A stretch of DNA of 64,000 bases from Erythrobacter cryptus DSM 12079 (GCF_000422985.1 NZ_KE383966.1:289829-353828), one strand, 5' to 3'. Positions 1 to 8,649 are shown, counted from the first letter of the stretch. Notes: generated by a model from the letters alone, not told the origin. A program made the numbers and translations.

Positions 1-709
1 CCTTGCCATCTTCCTCGACCACCTGCGGCATGATCGTGCGCACCGGGATTGCCTCGGCCTGGGCGCGGGCCTCGGCGAAGCTCGCAAACAGCGCGAGCCG
101 TTCAAGATTGCGGCGGGTGGGGAAAATGAGCTTGATCTCGCCGCGTTCGGCTGCCTCGAGCGCGCCCTTGGCGGTGGTCCAGAACAGGCGCGTGTTTTCG
201 GCCGCGTCGATCGACACCTCGACATCGCCGGTGCCAAGGTCGGCGATGTAGAAGCGGGTGTCATAGACCCGCGGGATGTTCTCGTTCTTGGGAAACCACC
301 GGGCGAAGGGGACGATCTGGGCAAGGTCGAGCCGCCAGCCGAAGGCCTCGAGCACCGGGGCGAGCGCGCCGGTCTCCCCCAGCATTGCCCGCGCGGCCGC
401 GGCGCTCTCAGCCGTGATCGCACCGGCAAGACCGAGCGCGAGGCCGGTTTCCTCGAGTGTCTCGCGCACCGCGGCGATCTGGTGCGCGGCCTCGTCGCTT
501 GAAAGGCCCCATTCCCCGGCCACCTTCTCGCCCAGCGCATAGTCTGCAGGATCGACCCGCCCGCCGGGAAACACTGCCATCCCCCCGGCAAAGCGCATTT
601 CGCGCGCGCGCACGGTCATCAACACCTGCGGCGCTCCGCCATCGGGGTTGTTGCGGAAAATGATGATGGTGGCGGCCGGAATGCCGGCGCGGGGGGAATC
701 AGCGCTCAT
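1..709 (-). CDS. Nudix hydrolase (3' end outside window)
   Basis: Reads leftwards from an ATG at 709 and runs off the left edge, so the C-terminus is missing. The Nudix box is visible around residues 45-80: a GGMAVFPGG segment, then the REtLEETGL core that supplies the metal-binding glutamates. Nudix enzymes hydrolyse nucleoside diphosphates linked to another moiety, usually with Mg2+. The substrate cannot be read from the sequence. After the box the protein continues as an extended domain with conserved-looking WFPKNENIPRVYDTRFY, as in the larger CoA-pyrophosphatase-like or uncharacterised Nudix proteins. It sits apart from the leu group, with the candidate small RNA between them. Family confidence is high and specificity is unknown. 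Confidence 0.85.
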   Translation of the reverse strand, partial: MSADSPRAGIPAATIIIFRNNPDGGAPQVLMTVRAREMRFAGGMAVFPGGRVDPADYALGEKVAGEWGLSSDEAAHQIAAVRETLEETGLALGLAGAITAESAAAARAMLGETGALAPVLEAFGWRLDLAQIVPFARWFPKNENIPRVYDTRFYIADLGTGDVEVSIDAAENTRLFWTTAKGALEAAERGEIKLIFPTRRNLERLALFASFAEARAQAEAIPVRTIMPQVVEEDGK

Positions 710-738
710 CGCCCACCAGCATGGCGCGGCGGCAGACG

Positions 739-747
739 CTTGCCAAG
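739..747. promoter_or_regulatory. CTTGCCAAG dyad, candidate enhancer site
   Basis: CTTGCCAAG has the odd-length dyad CTTG-S-CAAG. It lies about 145 bases upstream of the predicted start of the small RNA. The same nine bases occur at 14645-14653 in the psp/pspF intergenic region, and the complement lies just downstream of pspF (15741-15749). Enhancer distance and recurrence suggest an activator site, possibly for PspF. This is inference only. Confidence 0.3.
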
Positions 748-865
748 TGCACCCGGCGCGTGCCTGCCGCAGGCGCCGCGGGGCTGTCGGCCCGCTTTAC
801 ACCTCGGCCGCCTGCGCGCGTATCGCGCTGCGCCAAAATCGCGGATTTCCGCTGTTTTTCAGCTT

Positions 866-880
866 TGGCACGCGCCGTGC
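866..880 (+). promoter_or_regulatory. Candidate sigma-54 (-24/-12) promoter
   Basis: TGGCACG-CGCC-GTGC matches the RpoN consensus TGGCACG-N4-TTGC with one mismatch in the -12 box. The invariant GG (867-868) and GC (879-880) are exactly ten bases apart. The predicted start is near 892. It points at the structured segment that ends in a terminator at 996, not at an open reading frame. Confidence 0.5.
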
Positions 881-891
881 ATATCCTCAGG

Positions 892-996
892 CATCCGAGT
901 GGTCTTCGATGCGAGGCGCGGCCGCTCCTGGTCTTTCGGGCCGCGCCTCCCCGTCAACGCGAAACCGCCCCGCACTGGTCCTGCGGGGCGGTTTTT
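892..996 (+). ncRNA. Candidate trans-acting small RNA
   Basis: A stretch of about 105 bases between the Nudix and glutaredoxin genes carries no convincing reading frame but is well structured. An 11-bp perfect stem (913-923 with 939-949) closes a 15-base loop containing CTCCT, a possible anti-Shine-Dalgarno sequence. A short linker is followed by a 13-bp GC-rich hairpin and a T-run (962-996), a strong intrinsic terminator for the plus strand. No plus-strand gene precedes this terminator, so it needs its own transcript. A sigma-54-like promoter lies at the right distance upstream. Alphaproteobacterial sRNAs with anti-SD loops are known, but I cannot assign a family. The alternative is that the terminator serves only the minus-strand grxD operon. 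Confidence 0.5.
962..996 (+). terminator. Intrinsic terminator
   Basis: A 13-bp stem (962-974 with 982-994) and 7-base loop run into a T-tract (992-996) on the plus strand. On the minus strand the stem is followed by only TTTC, so it is a weaker terminator for the grxD operon that ends at 1037. It may act in both directions. Confidence 0.8.
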
Positions 997-1036
997 CGTT
1001 GGGGCTTGAGGTCTTGGTGCCAGATCGCCGCTGGCG

Positions 1037-1375
1037 TCACTCGGCGCGGGCAACGCCACTTTCGGCCAGAAGCTGCTGCAATTCACCCGCCTCGAACATT
1101 TCGGTCATGATGTCGCTGCCGCCGATGAATTCGCCCTTCACATAGAGCTGCGGGATCGTGGGCCAATCGGAATAGGTCTTGATCCCCTGGCGGATCTCCA
1201 TGTCCTGCAGCACATCGACGCTCTCATAGGCGATGCCGCAATGATCAAGGATCGCCACCGCGCGGGCAGAAAAGCCGCATTGCGGGAACAAAGGCGTGCC
1301 TTTCATGAACAGCACCACGTCGTTGCTGGAGACAAGATCGGCAATGCGGGCGTGCACATCAGGCGTGTTGGACAT
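1037..1375 (-). CDS. grxD: Monothiol glutaredoxin, Grx4 family
   Basis: The 112-residue protein has the CGFS signature at Cys33, a preceding KGTPLFPQ segment and the glutathione-binding WPTIPQLYVKGEFIGG and SDI region, in full-length single-domain form. CGFS glutaredoxins carry a labile [2Fe-2S] cluster bridged with glutathione. They deliver clusters in the cytoplasm, commonly in complex with BolA proteins. The bolA gene lies 35 bases upstream on the same strand, a classic pairing that supports this role. It is the last gene of the minus-strand group starting at leuC. Start is ATG. Confidence 0.95.
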   Translation of the reverse strand: MSNTPDVHARIADLVSSNDVVLFMKGTPLFPQCGFSARAVAILDHCGIAYESVDVLQDMEIRQGIKTYSDWPTIPQLYVKGEFIGGSDIMTEMFEAGELQQLLAESGVARAE

Positions 1376-1410
1376 GGTATATCAGGGCCTCGGTGATGAA
1401 GGAACGAAGG

Positions 1411-1644
1411 CTAGGTGGGAACCACGGTGGTGACTTGCAAGGCATGCAGCACGCCGCCCATGCGCCCGCCGAGGGCATCATAGACGAGCTTGTGCTGCTT
1501 CACCCGGCTCAGGCCGGCAAATTGCGGCGCGGTGACCTTGGCCGCCCAATGGTCATTGTCCCCGGCAAGATCGGTAAGCTCGACCTTGGCCCCGGGCAGG
1601 GCGGCAAGGATGGCTTCTTCGATCTCGGCGGCGCTCATCGGCAT
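1411..1644 (-). CDS. BolA/IbaG family protein
   Basis: This 77-residue protein has a typical BolA fold: an N-terminal helix (AEIEEAILAALPGA), the AAKVTAPQF strand region and the conserved R-x-K-x-H-x-LVYDAL stretch with the cluster-ligand histidine. BolA proteins bind monothiol glutaredoxins and act in Fe-S cluster trafficking. The gene lies directly upstream of grxD and four bases downstream of the DUF1476 gene. An internal ATG two codons later is an equally good start. The short length and acidic character are closer to the IbaG/BolA2 branch than to E. coli BolA. Confidence 0.9.
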   Translation of the reverse strand: MPMSAAEIEEAILAALPGAKVELTDLAGDNDHWAAKVTAPQFAGLSRVKQHKLVYDALGGRMGGVLHALQVTTVVPT

Positions 1645-1648
1645 GGGA

Positions 1649-1972
1649 TCACACCTCGCCCAGCAATTGCCGGCGCGCCTCGATCGCCAGTTCCTCCATC
1701 TTGCGGCGGATGTCGGCCTCGCTCACCTCGGCCTGGGCCGCGGTAAGATCGCCGAGCAGCTTGCGCACCACGTCCTCATCGCCGGCTTCCTCGAAATCGG
1801 CCTGCACCACCGACTTGCGATAGGCGTCGGTCTCCTCGGGCGTGAGCTTCATCAGCCCCGCAGCCCATTCGCCCAGCAGGCGGTTGCGGCGCGCAGCGAT
1901 GCGGAAAGCCATTTCCTCCTCGAGCGCGAAATGGGCCTCTTCCGCGCGTTCGCGGTCCTTGAAATCGGTCAT
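1649..1972 (-). CDS. DUF1476 protein (ATPase inhibitor zeta-like)
   Basis: This 107-residue, highly charged, mostly helical protein begins MTDFKDRERAEEAHFALEEE, the hallmark start of DUF1476. In alphaproteobacteria the family includes the zeta subunit that inhibits ATP hydrolysis by the F1F0-ATP synthase through its N-terminal helix. That function is known from Paracoccus relatives and is inferred here. It has no signal peptide or membrane segment. It lies between the quinone oxidoreductase and bolA, in the frequent alphaproteobacterial order DUF1476-bolA-grxD. Confidence 0.9.
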   Translation of the reverse strand: MTDFKDRERAEEAHFALEEEMAFRIAARRNRLLGEWAAGLMKLTPEETDAYRKSVVQADFEEAGDEDVVRKLLGDLTAAQAEVSEADIRRKMEELAIEARRQLLGEV

Positions 1973-2057
1973 GCGACAAGTCCCTCACACTGGGTTTGGC
2001 ACCCGCGATAGAGCGCGCCGCGGCGCGCTTCAAGCACCAAGCGGCGCGCGGGAGCGG

Positions 2058-3056
2058 CTAATCCATGGTCACGACCAGTTTGCCCACCGCCTCGCGCGCC
2101 TCGAGCTTGGCGATCGCCTCGCCAGCGCGTTCGAGCGGGAAGGTTTCGGAGACCAGCGGGTCGATCTTGCCTGCGGCCATCAGGTCGAACAATTCCTCCA
2201 CCTCGGCCCGGAACCGGGCTGGCTCGCGCGCGGTGAAGGCGCCCCAGAACACCCCGCAGATATCGCAGGATTTGAGCAGGGTAAGGTTCAAAGGCATCTT
2301 GGCAATGCCAGCGGGAAAGCCGACCACGAGAAAGCGGCCTTCCCACGCGATCGCGCGCAGGGCAGGCTCGGAATATTGGCCGCCGACAATGTCATAGACG
2401 ATGTTGGCGCCCTCCGGCCCGCAGGCTTTCTTGAAGGCATCGGCAAGGGCCTTTGAGGCCTCCTTGTCCATCGCCTCGCGCGGATAGATCACCACCTCAT
2501 CGGCCCCGGCCTTGCGCGCCACCTCGCCCTTGGCTTCGGAGGAGACCGCGGCAACCACCCGCGCCCCGAAGGCCTTGGCAAGTTCCACCGCAGCCAGGCC
2601 CACGCCCCCCGCGGCGCCCAGCACCAGCACCGTATCGCCCGGCTTGATATGGCCGCGGTCCTTGAGGCCGTGGATGGTGGTGCCATAGGTCATGAGCAGG
2701 CTTGCCGCCTTCTCGAAGGGCACGCCGTCCGGCACCTTGAACATCCGGCCCGCCGGCACCACCACCTTTTCCGCCAAGCCTCCGTGGCCGATCCCGGCAA
2801 GCACCCTGTCGCCCACGGCAAAGCCTTCAACCCCTTCGCCCAACGCCTCGATCACGCCGGCAATCTCGCCGCCGGGCGAGAACGGGCGAGGGGGCTTGAA
2901 CTGGTAGAGGTCGCGGATGATGAGGCCATCGGGAAAGTTGATCGCACAGGCCTTGACCGCAACCAGCACCTCGCCCTTGCCGGGGACGGGATCGGGAAGC
3001 TCGTCAAGCGTCAGGGTTTCAGGCCCGCCGGTCTGGTGGGTGCGGATGGCTTTCAT
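2058..3056 (-). CDS. NADPH:quinone oxidoreductase family protein (zinc-free MDR)
   Basis: At 332 residues this has the medium-chain dehydrogenase/reductase layout: a GroES-like N-terminal domain (about 25-130) with GGEIAGVIEALGEGV, and a Rossmann domain with the NADPH motif GAAGGVG near residue 150. The cysteine set of zinc alcohol dehydrogenases is absent, which points to the quinone oxidoreductase branch. It likely reduces quinones or enones with NADPH in the cytosol. It starts 24 bases downstream of leuD and may be co-transcribed. The true substrate is not determinable. Confidence 0.85.
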   Translation of the reverse strand: MKAIRTHQTGGPETLTLDELPDPVPGKGEVLVAVKACAINFPDGLIIRDLYQFKPPRPFSPGGEIAGVIEALGEGVEGFAVGDRVLAGIGHGGLAEKVVVPAGRMFKVPDGVPFEKAASLLMTYGTTIHGLKDRGHIKPGDTVLVLGAAGGVGLAAVELAKAFGARVVAAVSSEAKGEVARKAGADEVVIYPREAMDKEASKALADAFKKACGPEGANIVYDIVGGQYSEPALRAIAWEGRFLVVGFPAGIAKMPLNLTLLKSCDICGVFWGAFTAREPARFRAEVEELFDLMAAGKIDPLVSETFPLERAGEAIAKLEAREAVGKLVVTMD

Positions 3057-3080
3057 GGTCTCTCTCCCGATTGATGCGTG

Positions 3081-3686
3081 TCAGCTGGTCGCCGCAGTGC
3101 CGCGCATCAGCCACGGCTGGGCGGCGGCGCGGCGCGCCTCGAAGGCGGCGATCGCCTCGCTGCGGGCCATGGTGAGGCCTATCTCATCAAGCCCGTTGAG
3201 GAGGCAATGCTTGCGGAACGGGTCGATCGCGAAGGCAAAGCGGTCCTGATAGGGGGTGGTGACGGTCTGCGCCTCGAGATCGACGGTGAGCTCCAGCCCC
3301 TCGCGCGCCACGGCGAGCAGGCGGTCAACCGCGTCCTGTTCCAGCACCAGCGGCAGGATGCCGTTCTTGACCGCATTGCCCGAAAAGATGTCGGAAAAGG
3401 ACGGCGCGATCACCACCCGGATGCCAAGGTCAGCGAGGGCCCAGGCCGCGTGCTCGCGGCTTGATCCGCAGCCGAAATTGTCACCCGCAATGAGCAGCTT
3501 CGCCCCGGCATAGAGCGGGTTGTCGAAGACATTTCCGGGCTCTGACCTGATGGCCTCGAAGGCCCCCGCGCCGAGGCCCTCGCGGCTGATGGTTTTCAGC
3601 CACCTTGCCGGAATGATGACATCGGTATCGACATTCTTGAGGCCAAGCGGAATGGCGCGGCCGGTGACGCGGGTGAGGGGCTGCAT
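3081..3686 (-). CDS. leuD: 3-isopropylmalate dehydratase, small subunit
   Basis: This 201-residue LeuD forms the swivelling domain of isopropylmalate isomerase, which converts 2-isopropylmalate to 3-isopropylmalate in leucine synthesis together with LeuC. Characteristic segments are [14 protein letters not shown] near the N-terminus, [17 protein letters not shown] around residue 70-85 and the [17 protein letters not shown] block. Length is normal. The start is ATG 3686. It is separated from leuC by one small gene. Confidence 0.97.
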   Translation of the reverse strand: MQPLTRVTGRAIPLGLKNVDTDVIIPARWLKTISREGLGAGAFEAIRSEPGNVFDNPLYAGAKLLIAGDNFGCGSSREHAAWALADLGIRVVIAPSFSDIFSGNAVKNGILPLVLEQDAVDRLLAVAREGLELTVDLEAQTVTTPYQDRFAFAIDPFRKHCLLNGLDEIGLTMARSEAIAAFEARRAAAQPWLMRGTAATS

Positions 3687-3710
3687 GGGGTTCCCTTTGG
3701 TCGGCCAATA

Positions 3711-3899
3711 TCAATCGGTCTGCGGCGGCTCGCCCGAGGGGATCGCGGGGGGCGAGGGCGGCGCGTCGGGCTTCTTCTTGCGCTTGCTGGCATAGAGCAG
3801 CGCCGCTGCGATGGCGGCGGAGCCGATCGCTCCCACCGCGGCGAGGGCGGCGGTGCGGGCGTTGTTGTTCTTGGGCTTGTCGGTCATGGGCTTTTTCAT
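3711..3899 (-). CDS. Small single-pass membrane protein, unknown
   Basis: A 62-residue protein lies between leuC and leuD. A short basic-polar start (MKKPMTDKPKNNN) is followed by one hydrophobic, alanine-rich helix (about residues 16-37), a KRKKKP stop-transfer cluster and a proline-rich tail. Two ATGs are possible (3899 and 3887). An upstream TTG at 3938 would overlap the end of leuC and seems less likely. No family is recognised. Its position in the leu operon suggests only co-expression. Confidence 0.65.
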   Translation of the reverse strand: MKKPMTDKPKNNNARTAALAAVGAIGSAAIAAALLYASKRKKKPDAPPSPPAIPSGEPPQTD

Positions 3900-3934
3900 G
3901 CGCCTCGCGCAGCGCTTGTTCAAGGGGGGCAGGC

Positions 3935-5365
3935 TCAAACCAATGCGCGCACGTCGGTAAGCCGCCCGGTCACCGCCGCTGCCGCTGCCATTGCCGGCGA
4001 GACGAGGTGCGTTCTTGCCCCCGGCCCCTGCCGGCCAACGAAATTGCGGTTACTGGTCGAGGCACAGCGTTCACCCGGCGGCACCTTGTCGGGGTTCATG
4101 CCGAGGCAGGCCGAACAGCCCGGCTCGCGCCATTCGAAACCCGCTTCGGTGAAGATCCGGTCGAGCCCTTCTTCCTCGGCCTGGGCCTTCACCAGGCCCG
4201 AGCCGGGCACCACGATCGCCCAGCGGACATTGTCGGCCTTGCGCCGGCCCTTGAGCACCGCGGCCGCCGCGCGCAGATCCTCGATGCGGCTGTTGGTGCA
4301 CGAGCCGATGAAGACATTCTCGATCGCAACCTCGGTCATCGGGGTGCCGGGGGCAAGGCCCATGTATTCCAACGATTTTTGCGCAGCGATGCGCTTGGCC
4401 TCGTCGGCGAAGTCCTCAGGCGCAGGCACACGCCCGCCGATGGGCACCACGTCTTCGGGCGAAGTGCCCCAGGTGACGCTGGGTTCGACATCGGCGGCGT
4501 TGATGGTGACGCTCTTGGCAAAGACCGCGCCCTCATCGGTCCTGAGCGTGCGCCAATAGGCCACCGCCGCGTCCCATTCCGCGCCCTTGGGCGCCATCGG
4601 GCGGCCCTTGAGGTAGGCGAAAGTGGTATCATCCGGCGCGATCAGGCCCGCGCGCGCGCCCGCCTCGATGCTCATGTTGCACACGGTGAGGCGTTCCTCG
4701 ATGCTCATGCGCTCGAACACCCGCCCGCGATATTCGATCACGTGGCCGGTGCCCCCCGCCGCACCGATCCGGCCGATGATGTGCAGGATCAGGTCCTTGG
4801 CGGAGACGCCAAGGCCAAGCTCGCCCTCGACCCGCACCTCCATCGGGCGCGCCTGCTGGAGCAGCAGGGTTTGCGTTGCCAGCACGTGCTCGACCTCGCT
4901 GGTGCCGATGCCGAAGGCAAGCGCGCCGAGGCCCCCATGGCAGGCGGTGTGCGAATCGCCGCAGACGATGGTGGTGCCGGGGAGCGAAAAGCCCTGTTCC
5001 GGGCCGACGACATGGACGATCCCCTGCTCGCGCGCCGTGGCCGGGATATAGCGGATGCCAAAGGCCGGGGCATTGGCCTCGAGCGCGGCCAGCTGGGCTG
5101 CGCTTTCTGGGTCGGCGATCGGCACGGGCCGCCCGGCGGCATCCACCCGCGGCGTGGTGGGCAGATTGTGATCGGGCACGGCAAGGGTAAGTTCGGGCCG
5201 GCGCACCCGGCGCCCAGCGGCGCGCAGCCCCTCGAAGGCCTGGGGGCTGGTGACCTCGTGCACCAGATGCCGATCGATATAGATGAGCGCGGTGCCATCC
5301 TCGCGCGTTTCGACCACATGCGCGTCCCAGATCTTTTCGTAGAGCGTGCGCGGGCGGCTGGCCAT
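3935..5365 (-). CDS. leuC: 3-isopropylmalate dehydratase, large subunit
   Basis: This 476-residue LeuC, the aconitase-superfamily catalytic subunit, binds a [4Fe-4S] cluster. The cluster ligands are visible in GSCTNSR near residue 352 and CSACLGMN near 415. Other landmarks are the start [34 protein letters not shown] and the C-terminal [20 protein letters not shown]. It acts with LeuD in the cytosol. Start is ATG at 5365. The divergent thioesterase starts 134 bases away, and the intervening region holds a long inverted repeat. Confidence 0.97.
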   Translation of the reverse strand: MASRPRTLYEKIWDAHVVETREDGTALIYIDRHLVHEVTSPQAFEGLRAAGRRVRRPELTLAVPDHNLPTTPRVDAAGRPVPIADPESAAQLAALEANAPAFGIRYIPATAREQGIVHVVGPEQGFSLPGTTIVCGDSHTACHGGLGALAFGIGTSEVEHVLATQTLLLQQARPMEVRVEGELGLGVSAKDLILHIIGRIGAAGGTGHVIEYRGRVFERMSIEERLTVCNMSIEAGARAGLIAPDDTTFAYLKGRPMAPKGAEWDAAVAYWRTLRTDEGAVFAKSVTINAADVEPSVTWGTSPEDVVPIGGRVPAPEDFADEAKRIAAQKSLEYMGLAPGTPMTEVAIENVFIGSCTNSRIEDLRAAAAVLKGRRKADNVRWAIVVPGSGLVKAQAEEEGLDRIFTEAGFEWREPGCSACLGMNPDKVPPGERCASTSNRNFVGRQGPGARTHLVSPAMAAAAAVTGRLTDVRALV

Positions 5366-5431
5366 GGCGGTGTGTCCGTTCGGGCAGAGGGGAAGGGGGA
5401 GCGGCTCCTTAATCAGGATTGCCGAGCCGTG

Positions 5432-5485
5432 GCAAGATTGCCGCGCGGCTTGCCGCGGAGCGGGTGGAAATTGTCACAATCTTGC
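5432..5485. repeat. Inverted repeat GCAAGATTG / CAATCTTGC
   Basis: Two perfect complementary 9-base arms (5432-5440 and 5477-5485) are separated by 36 bases in the divergent leuC/thioesterase promoter region. The arm spacing is large for a simple hairpin, so paired binding sites of a regulator of leuC are plausible. No regulator is adjacent. Confidence 0.4.
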
Positions 5486-5499
5486 TCTAGGCACGGCCC

Positions 5500-5916
5500 A
5501 TGACCGCCAATCCGCCGCCCGCTGCCCCCTATCACCACCCGATCACGGTGCAGCCCGAGGACATCGACTTCATGGGCCATGTCAACAATGCGCGCTATCT
5601 TGCCTGGGTGCAGGATGCGGTGCTGGCCCATTGGCACAAGCTTGCCCCGGCCGAGGAGATCGCGGCCAAGGCCTGGGTGGCGCTCAAGCACGAGATCACT
5701 TACCGCAAGCCCGCCTTTCTCGAGGATGATGTCTTTGCCCAGACCGTGCTTGAAGGCTTCAACGGTGCGCGGGCCTTCTATCACACGCTGATCAAGCGCG
5801 GCGAGGAGGTGCTGGCCGAGGTCAAATCGTCCTGGTGCTGCATCGATGCGGCAACCCTGCGCCCGGCGCGCATTGGCAAGCATCTGCGCGCCTTCTTCTT
5901 CCCCAGAGGCGAATAG
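5500..5916 (+). CDS. Acyl-CoA thioesterase, 4HBT hotdog family
   Basis: This 138-residue hotdog-fold protein contains the family motif DIDFMGHVNNARYLAWVQDA. Its aspartate/asparagine region corresponds to the 4-hydroxybenzoyl-CoA thioesterase-type active site. It likely hydrolyses acyl-CoA esters in the cytosol; chain specificity is not readable. It starts with ATG, diverges from leuC and is followed closely by the HAD phosphatase gene, so the two are probably co-transcribed. Confidence 0.88.
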   Translation: MTANPPPAAPYHHPITVQPEDIDFMGHVNNARYLAWVQDAVLAHWHKLAPAEEIAAKAWVALKHEITYRKPAFLEDDVFAQTVLEGFNGARAFYHTLIKRGEEVLAEVKSSWCCIDAATLRPARIGKHLRAFFFPRGE

Positions 5917-5929
5917 CCGCGCACCTGCC

Positions 5930-6601
5930 TTGCGCCCGGCCGCGATCATCTTCGATTTCGACGGCGTGATCGCCGACAGCGAGGCGCTGGCCAACCAGGT
6001 GCTGGCCGAGGCGCTCACCGACCTCGGTCTGCCGACCACGCTTGAGGATTGCTATGCCCGTTACCTCGGCAAGCGCTGGGGCGAGGTGCTGGCGCTCGCC
6101 GCCGCGGGGCTTGGCCGGCCGCTCCCGGATGATTTCGCGGCACAGCTTGAACAGGCCACGCTGGAGCGGTTCCGCCGCGATCTGCGCGAGGTTCCGGGGG
6201 CCTCGGCCTTCATCCGCGCGCTTGGGGCGCTGCCGCGCGCGATTGCCTCGTCAAGCGCGATGGCGCGGCTTCATCTGTGTCTTGACGTGCTGGGCCTTGG
6301 CGCGGCGTTCGGCGATGCGGTGTTCAGCGCCGATCTCGTCGAGCGGGGCAAGCCTCACCCCGACATCTTCCTGCTCGCGGCCGAGCGCCTTGCGATCGCG
6401 CCCGAGGCCTGCGTGGTGATCGAGGACAGCCCTTCGGGCGTCATCGCCGCCAAGGCGGCCGGGATGCGGGTGATCGGCCTGTGCGCGGCGAGCCATCTCA
6501 CCGCCGGGCACGCCGCGCGCCTCGGCGATGCCGGGGCCGATGCGCTGGCCGGATCGTGGGAGGACATCGCGCGCCTGCTTGAGGCGCCCGCCGCGGCTTA
6601 G
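5930..6601 (+). CDS. HAD-superfamily phosphatase/mutase-like
   Basis: HAD subfamily I motifs are clear: nucleophile motif FDFDGVIADSE at the N-terminus, SSSAM (motif II), KPHPDIF (motif III lysine) and VIEDSPSGVIAAKAAGM (motif IV). The pattern fits beta-phosphoglucomutase-like or phosphoglycolate-phosphatase-like enzymes acting on sugar phosphates. The start is uncertain. An ATG at 5846 would overlap the thioesterase by 71 bases, while a TTG at 5930 places the HAD motif right at the N-terminus and is preferred. The 3' end overlaps the convergent GMC gene by four bases. Confidence 0.85.
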   Translation: MRPAAIIFDFDGVIADSEALANQVLAEALTDLGLPTTLEDCYARYLGKRWGEVLALAAAGLGRPLPDDFAAQLEQATLERFRRDLREVPGASAFIRALGALPRAIASSSAMARLHLCLDVLGLGAAFGDAVFSADLVERGKPHPDIFLLAAERLAIAPEACVVIEDSPSGVIAAKAAGMRVIGLCAASHLTAGHAARLGDAGADALAGSWEDIARLLEAPAAA

Positions 6602-8649
6602 CCGAACACCCGCCGCCCGTGAGTCACCCGGTCGGCCATGGCCATGGTGGTGAGCTGGGCGTTGACCCTGATGCAGCTTGGCATCACGCTCGCATCGCAC
6701 ACCAGCACATTGGTGGTGCCGTGGACGCGCTGATCGCAATCGACCACGCCCCTTGCGGGATCGGTATTGATGGCATTGCCGCCGTGGGGGTGGCTGGATG
6801 AGAGCACCACGTCGTCGGGCTCGCGGATCGCCTCGGCAAGGAAGCGGTCGATCTCTTCGTGGCGCATCCCGGCGCGAAGCGTCTGGCCCCTGAGCAGCGC
6901 CGGATAGACCTCCTGCGCGCCCCCGGCGAAGTGCACCTTGGCGAGCAAACCCAGCGCCCGGCGCAGCGCCGCCAGATCCTCCTCAGCGAGGCGGAAGGCG
7001 AGCTTGCCCCGCTTGATCTGCCCGCGCCGGTCGGCCGGGAACAGCACCCCGGCCGAAATGAGGCGGTTGTAGTGGCGCATCCGGCGGAAATGATTGTCGA
7101 ACCAGCCCGGCACCAGCGTTGCCATGCTCATCGGCGGCTGGAAATGGCTTTCGATGAGAAAGTCGCCGCGGTCGATATAGGTGGCCATCTGGTCCTCGTC
7201 CCAGGCGCGCACCTCCTCGGCCATGAGCGCGGGCACGGGGCAGGCGATGTTGAGCGAGATGCCCCGCCCGGTGCCGGCAATGCCGCTCGCGGCAAGCAGG
7301 TTGGACGAGGCGATCGCCCCCGCGGCCACCACCACCCCGTGGCTGACGCCGATCCACTTGGCCCGCCCGTCGGCCAACACCACCTGCACCGCGCTTGCCA
7401 CCCGGCGCCCGTCCGCGGCGCGCTGGCCCCAGGCGATGGTGCGCACCTCGGCCTCGGGCAGGATGCGCGCCCGCCGGACAGCGTGGCAGGTGGCGTGGGC
7501 AAGGAAGCTTTCGGGCATGGCATTCTTGCGGCCATAGGGGCAGCCGGTGTTGCAATAGCCGCAGGAAAGGCAGGCATTGGGCGCGTGCTTGGCCCCCCAG
7601 TTCTTGCGGAACCAGCCACAGGTGGCGCGGGCATCCATGGGGTCGGGATCGGGCGTGGCGGCGCGATAGGCCTGCCAGGCGGCGAGCAGCCTGGTGCCGT
7701 TGCTGCGCCCGAGCCGATGATCGATGGTGTGGATGCCGAGCCGCGCCTCGATCCGGGCATAGGCGGCGGCCAGTTCCTCTGCCGGGATGGGGGCGCCGAG
7801 CGCGGCCCAATGCGCCAGCACATCGGGGGCATCGGGGTGGGTCTCGCCCGGCGCAGCGAGCCTCAGGCAGATGCCGTTGTTGATCACCGTCGATCCTCCC
7901 ACGGCGCGGCCCTGGAAGACGATGATGTCGCGGTCACGGGTGGTCTGGATCGCGCCGTCCTTGAACAGGCGCGAGGACATGCGCAGCTCGTGCGGGGTGA
8001 TGGCGGTGCTGGCCAGATAGGGGCCGGCCTCGATCACCAGCACCTCATAGCCCTGATCGGCAAGGTTGGCCGCCGCCACTGCCCCGCCCGCGCCCGAGCC
8101 GATCACCACCACCTCGACCCTTTCGGGCACCGCCTCGGCGCCGAGGAAAACGCTGTCCGGCAGGTCATTGGCGGTGTGGAGCGCGATTGCAGGGTCATCC
8201 GCGGTGCCTGCACGGGCGCGGTGGCGCGGCAGGACAAAGCCGATGCTGGCAAGCACCGGGTTTGCGGCGTTGGCCTCCTGCTCGGCGGCATCCCCCGGCG
8301 CGGCGGCAGGCAGCCAATGGCCATAATAGCCCGCATAGACGATGCCGCGGATGCGGGCCATGTCCTGGAACAGATCGACCCGGGTGTTCTTCAAACGTTG
8401 CTCGATCCGGCGGATGCGCAGGCGGCGCGGGGCGAAATGCCACAGCGGCCCGCCGAGCACGATCCAGCAGGCGAGCACCGCCAGCGCGGTCTCGCGCGGC
8501 TTGGGCCCGGCGATATTGGCGAACATCGCCTGGAGATTGTCGACCACCTGCTGCGCGCTGATCTGCATCGCGTCCGGTTCGGCGAGCAGGGTTTCGGCCA
8601 GCCGCCGCCAGATCGCGGCGATGAACGGATTGAACGGCTTGCTCTCCAT
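6598..8649 (-). CDS. GMC-family FAD oxidoreductase (long-chain alcohol oxidase-like)
   Basis: At 683 residues this is long for the family. An extra N-terminal region of about 170 residues (including a membrane-like FANIAGPKPRETALAVLACW segment) precedes the FAD-binding Rossmann motif GSGAGGAVAAANLADQGY. A cysteine-rich patch CLSCGYCNTGCPYGRK lies near residue 360. The C-terminal GMC domain has SSSHPHGGNAIN with the catalytic-type histidine. The layout resembles fatty-alcohol oxidases, which oxidise long-chain alcohols at membranes. It is transcribed away from crtW. The role is inferred from family resemblance only. Confidence 0.82.
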   Translation of the reverse strand: MESKPFNPFIAAIWRRLAETLLAEPDAMQISAQQVVDNLQAMFANIAGPKPRETALAVLACWIVLGGPLWHFAPRRLRIRRIEQRLKNTRVDLFQDMARIRGIVYAGYYGHWLPAAAPGDAAEQEANAANPVLASIGFVLPRHRARAGTADDPAIALHTANDLPDSVFLGAEAVPERVEVVVIGSGAGGAVAAANLADQGYEVLVIEAGPYLASTAITPHELRMSSRLFKDGAIQTTRDRDIIVFQGRAVGGSTVINNGICLRLAAPGETHPDAPDVLAHWAALGAPIPAEELAAAYARIEARLGIHTIDHRLGRSNGTRLLAAWQAYRAATPDPDPMDARATCGWFRKNWGAKHAPNACLSCGYCNTGCPYGRKNAMPESFLAHATCHAVRRARILPEAEVRTIAWGQRAADGRRVASAVQVVLADGRAKWIGVSHGVVVAAGAIASSNLLAASGIAGTGRGISLNIACPVPALMAEEVRAWDEDQMATYIDRGDFLIESHFQPPMSMATLVPGWFDNHFRRMRHYNRLISAGVLFPADRRGQIKRGKLAFRLAEEDLAALRRALGLLAKVHFAGGAQEVYPALLRGQTLRAGMRHEEIDRFLAEAIREPDDVVLSSSHPHGGNAINTDPARGVVDCDQRVHGTTNVLVCDASVMPSCIRVNAQLTTMAMADRVTHGRRVFG

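Noticed and set aside
5846..5929. ATG start for the HAD protein at 5846
   Set aside because: It would overlap the thioesterase by 71 bases and add 28 residues lacking family features.
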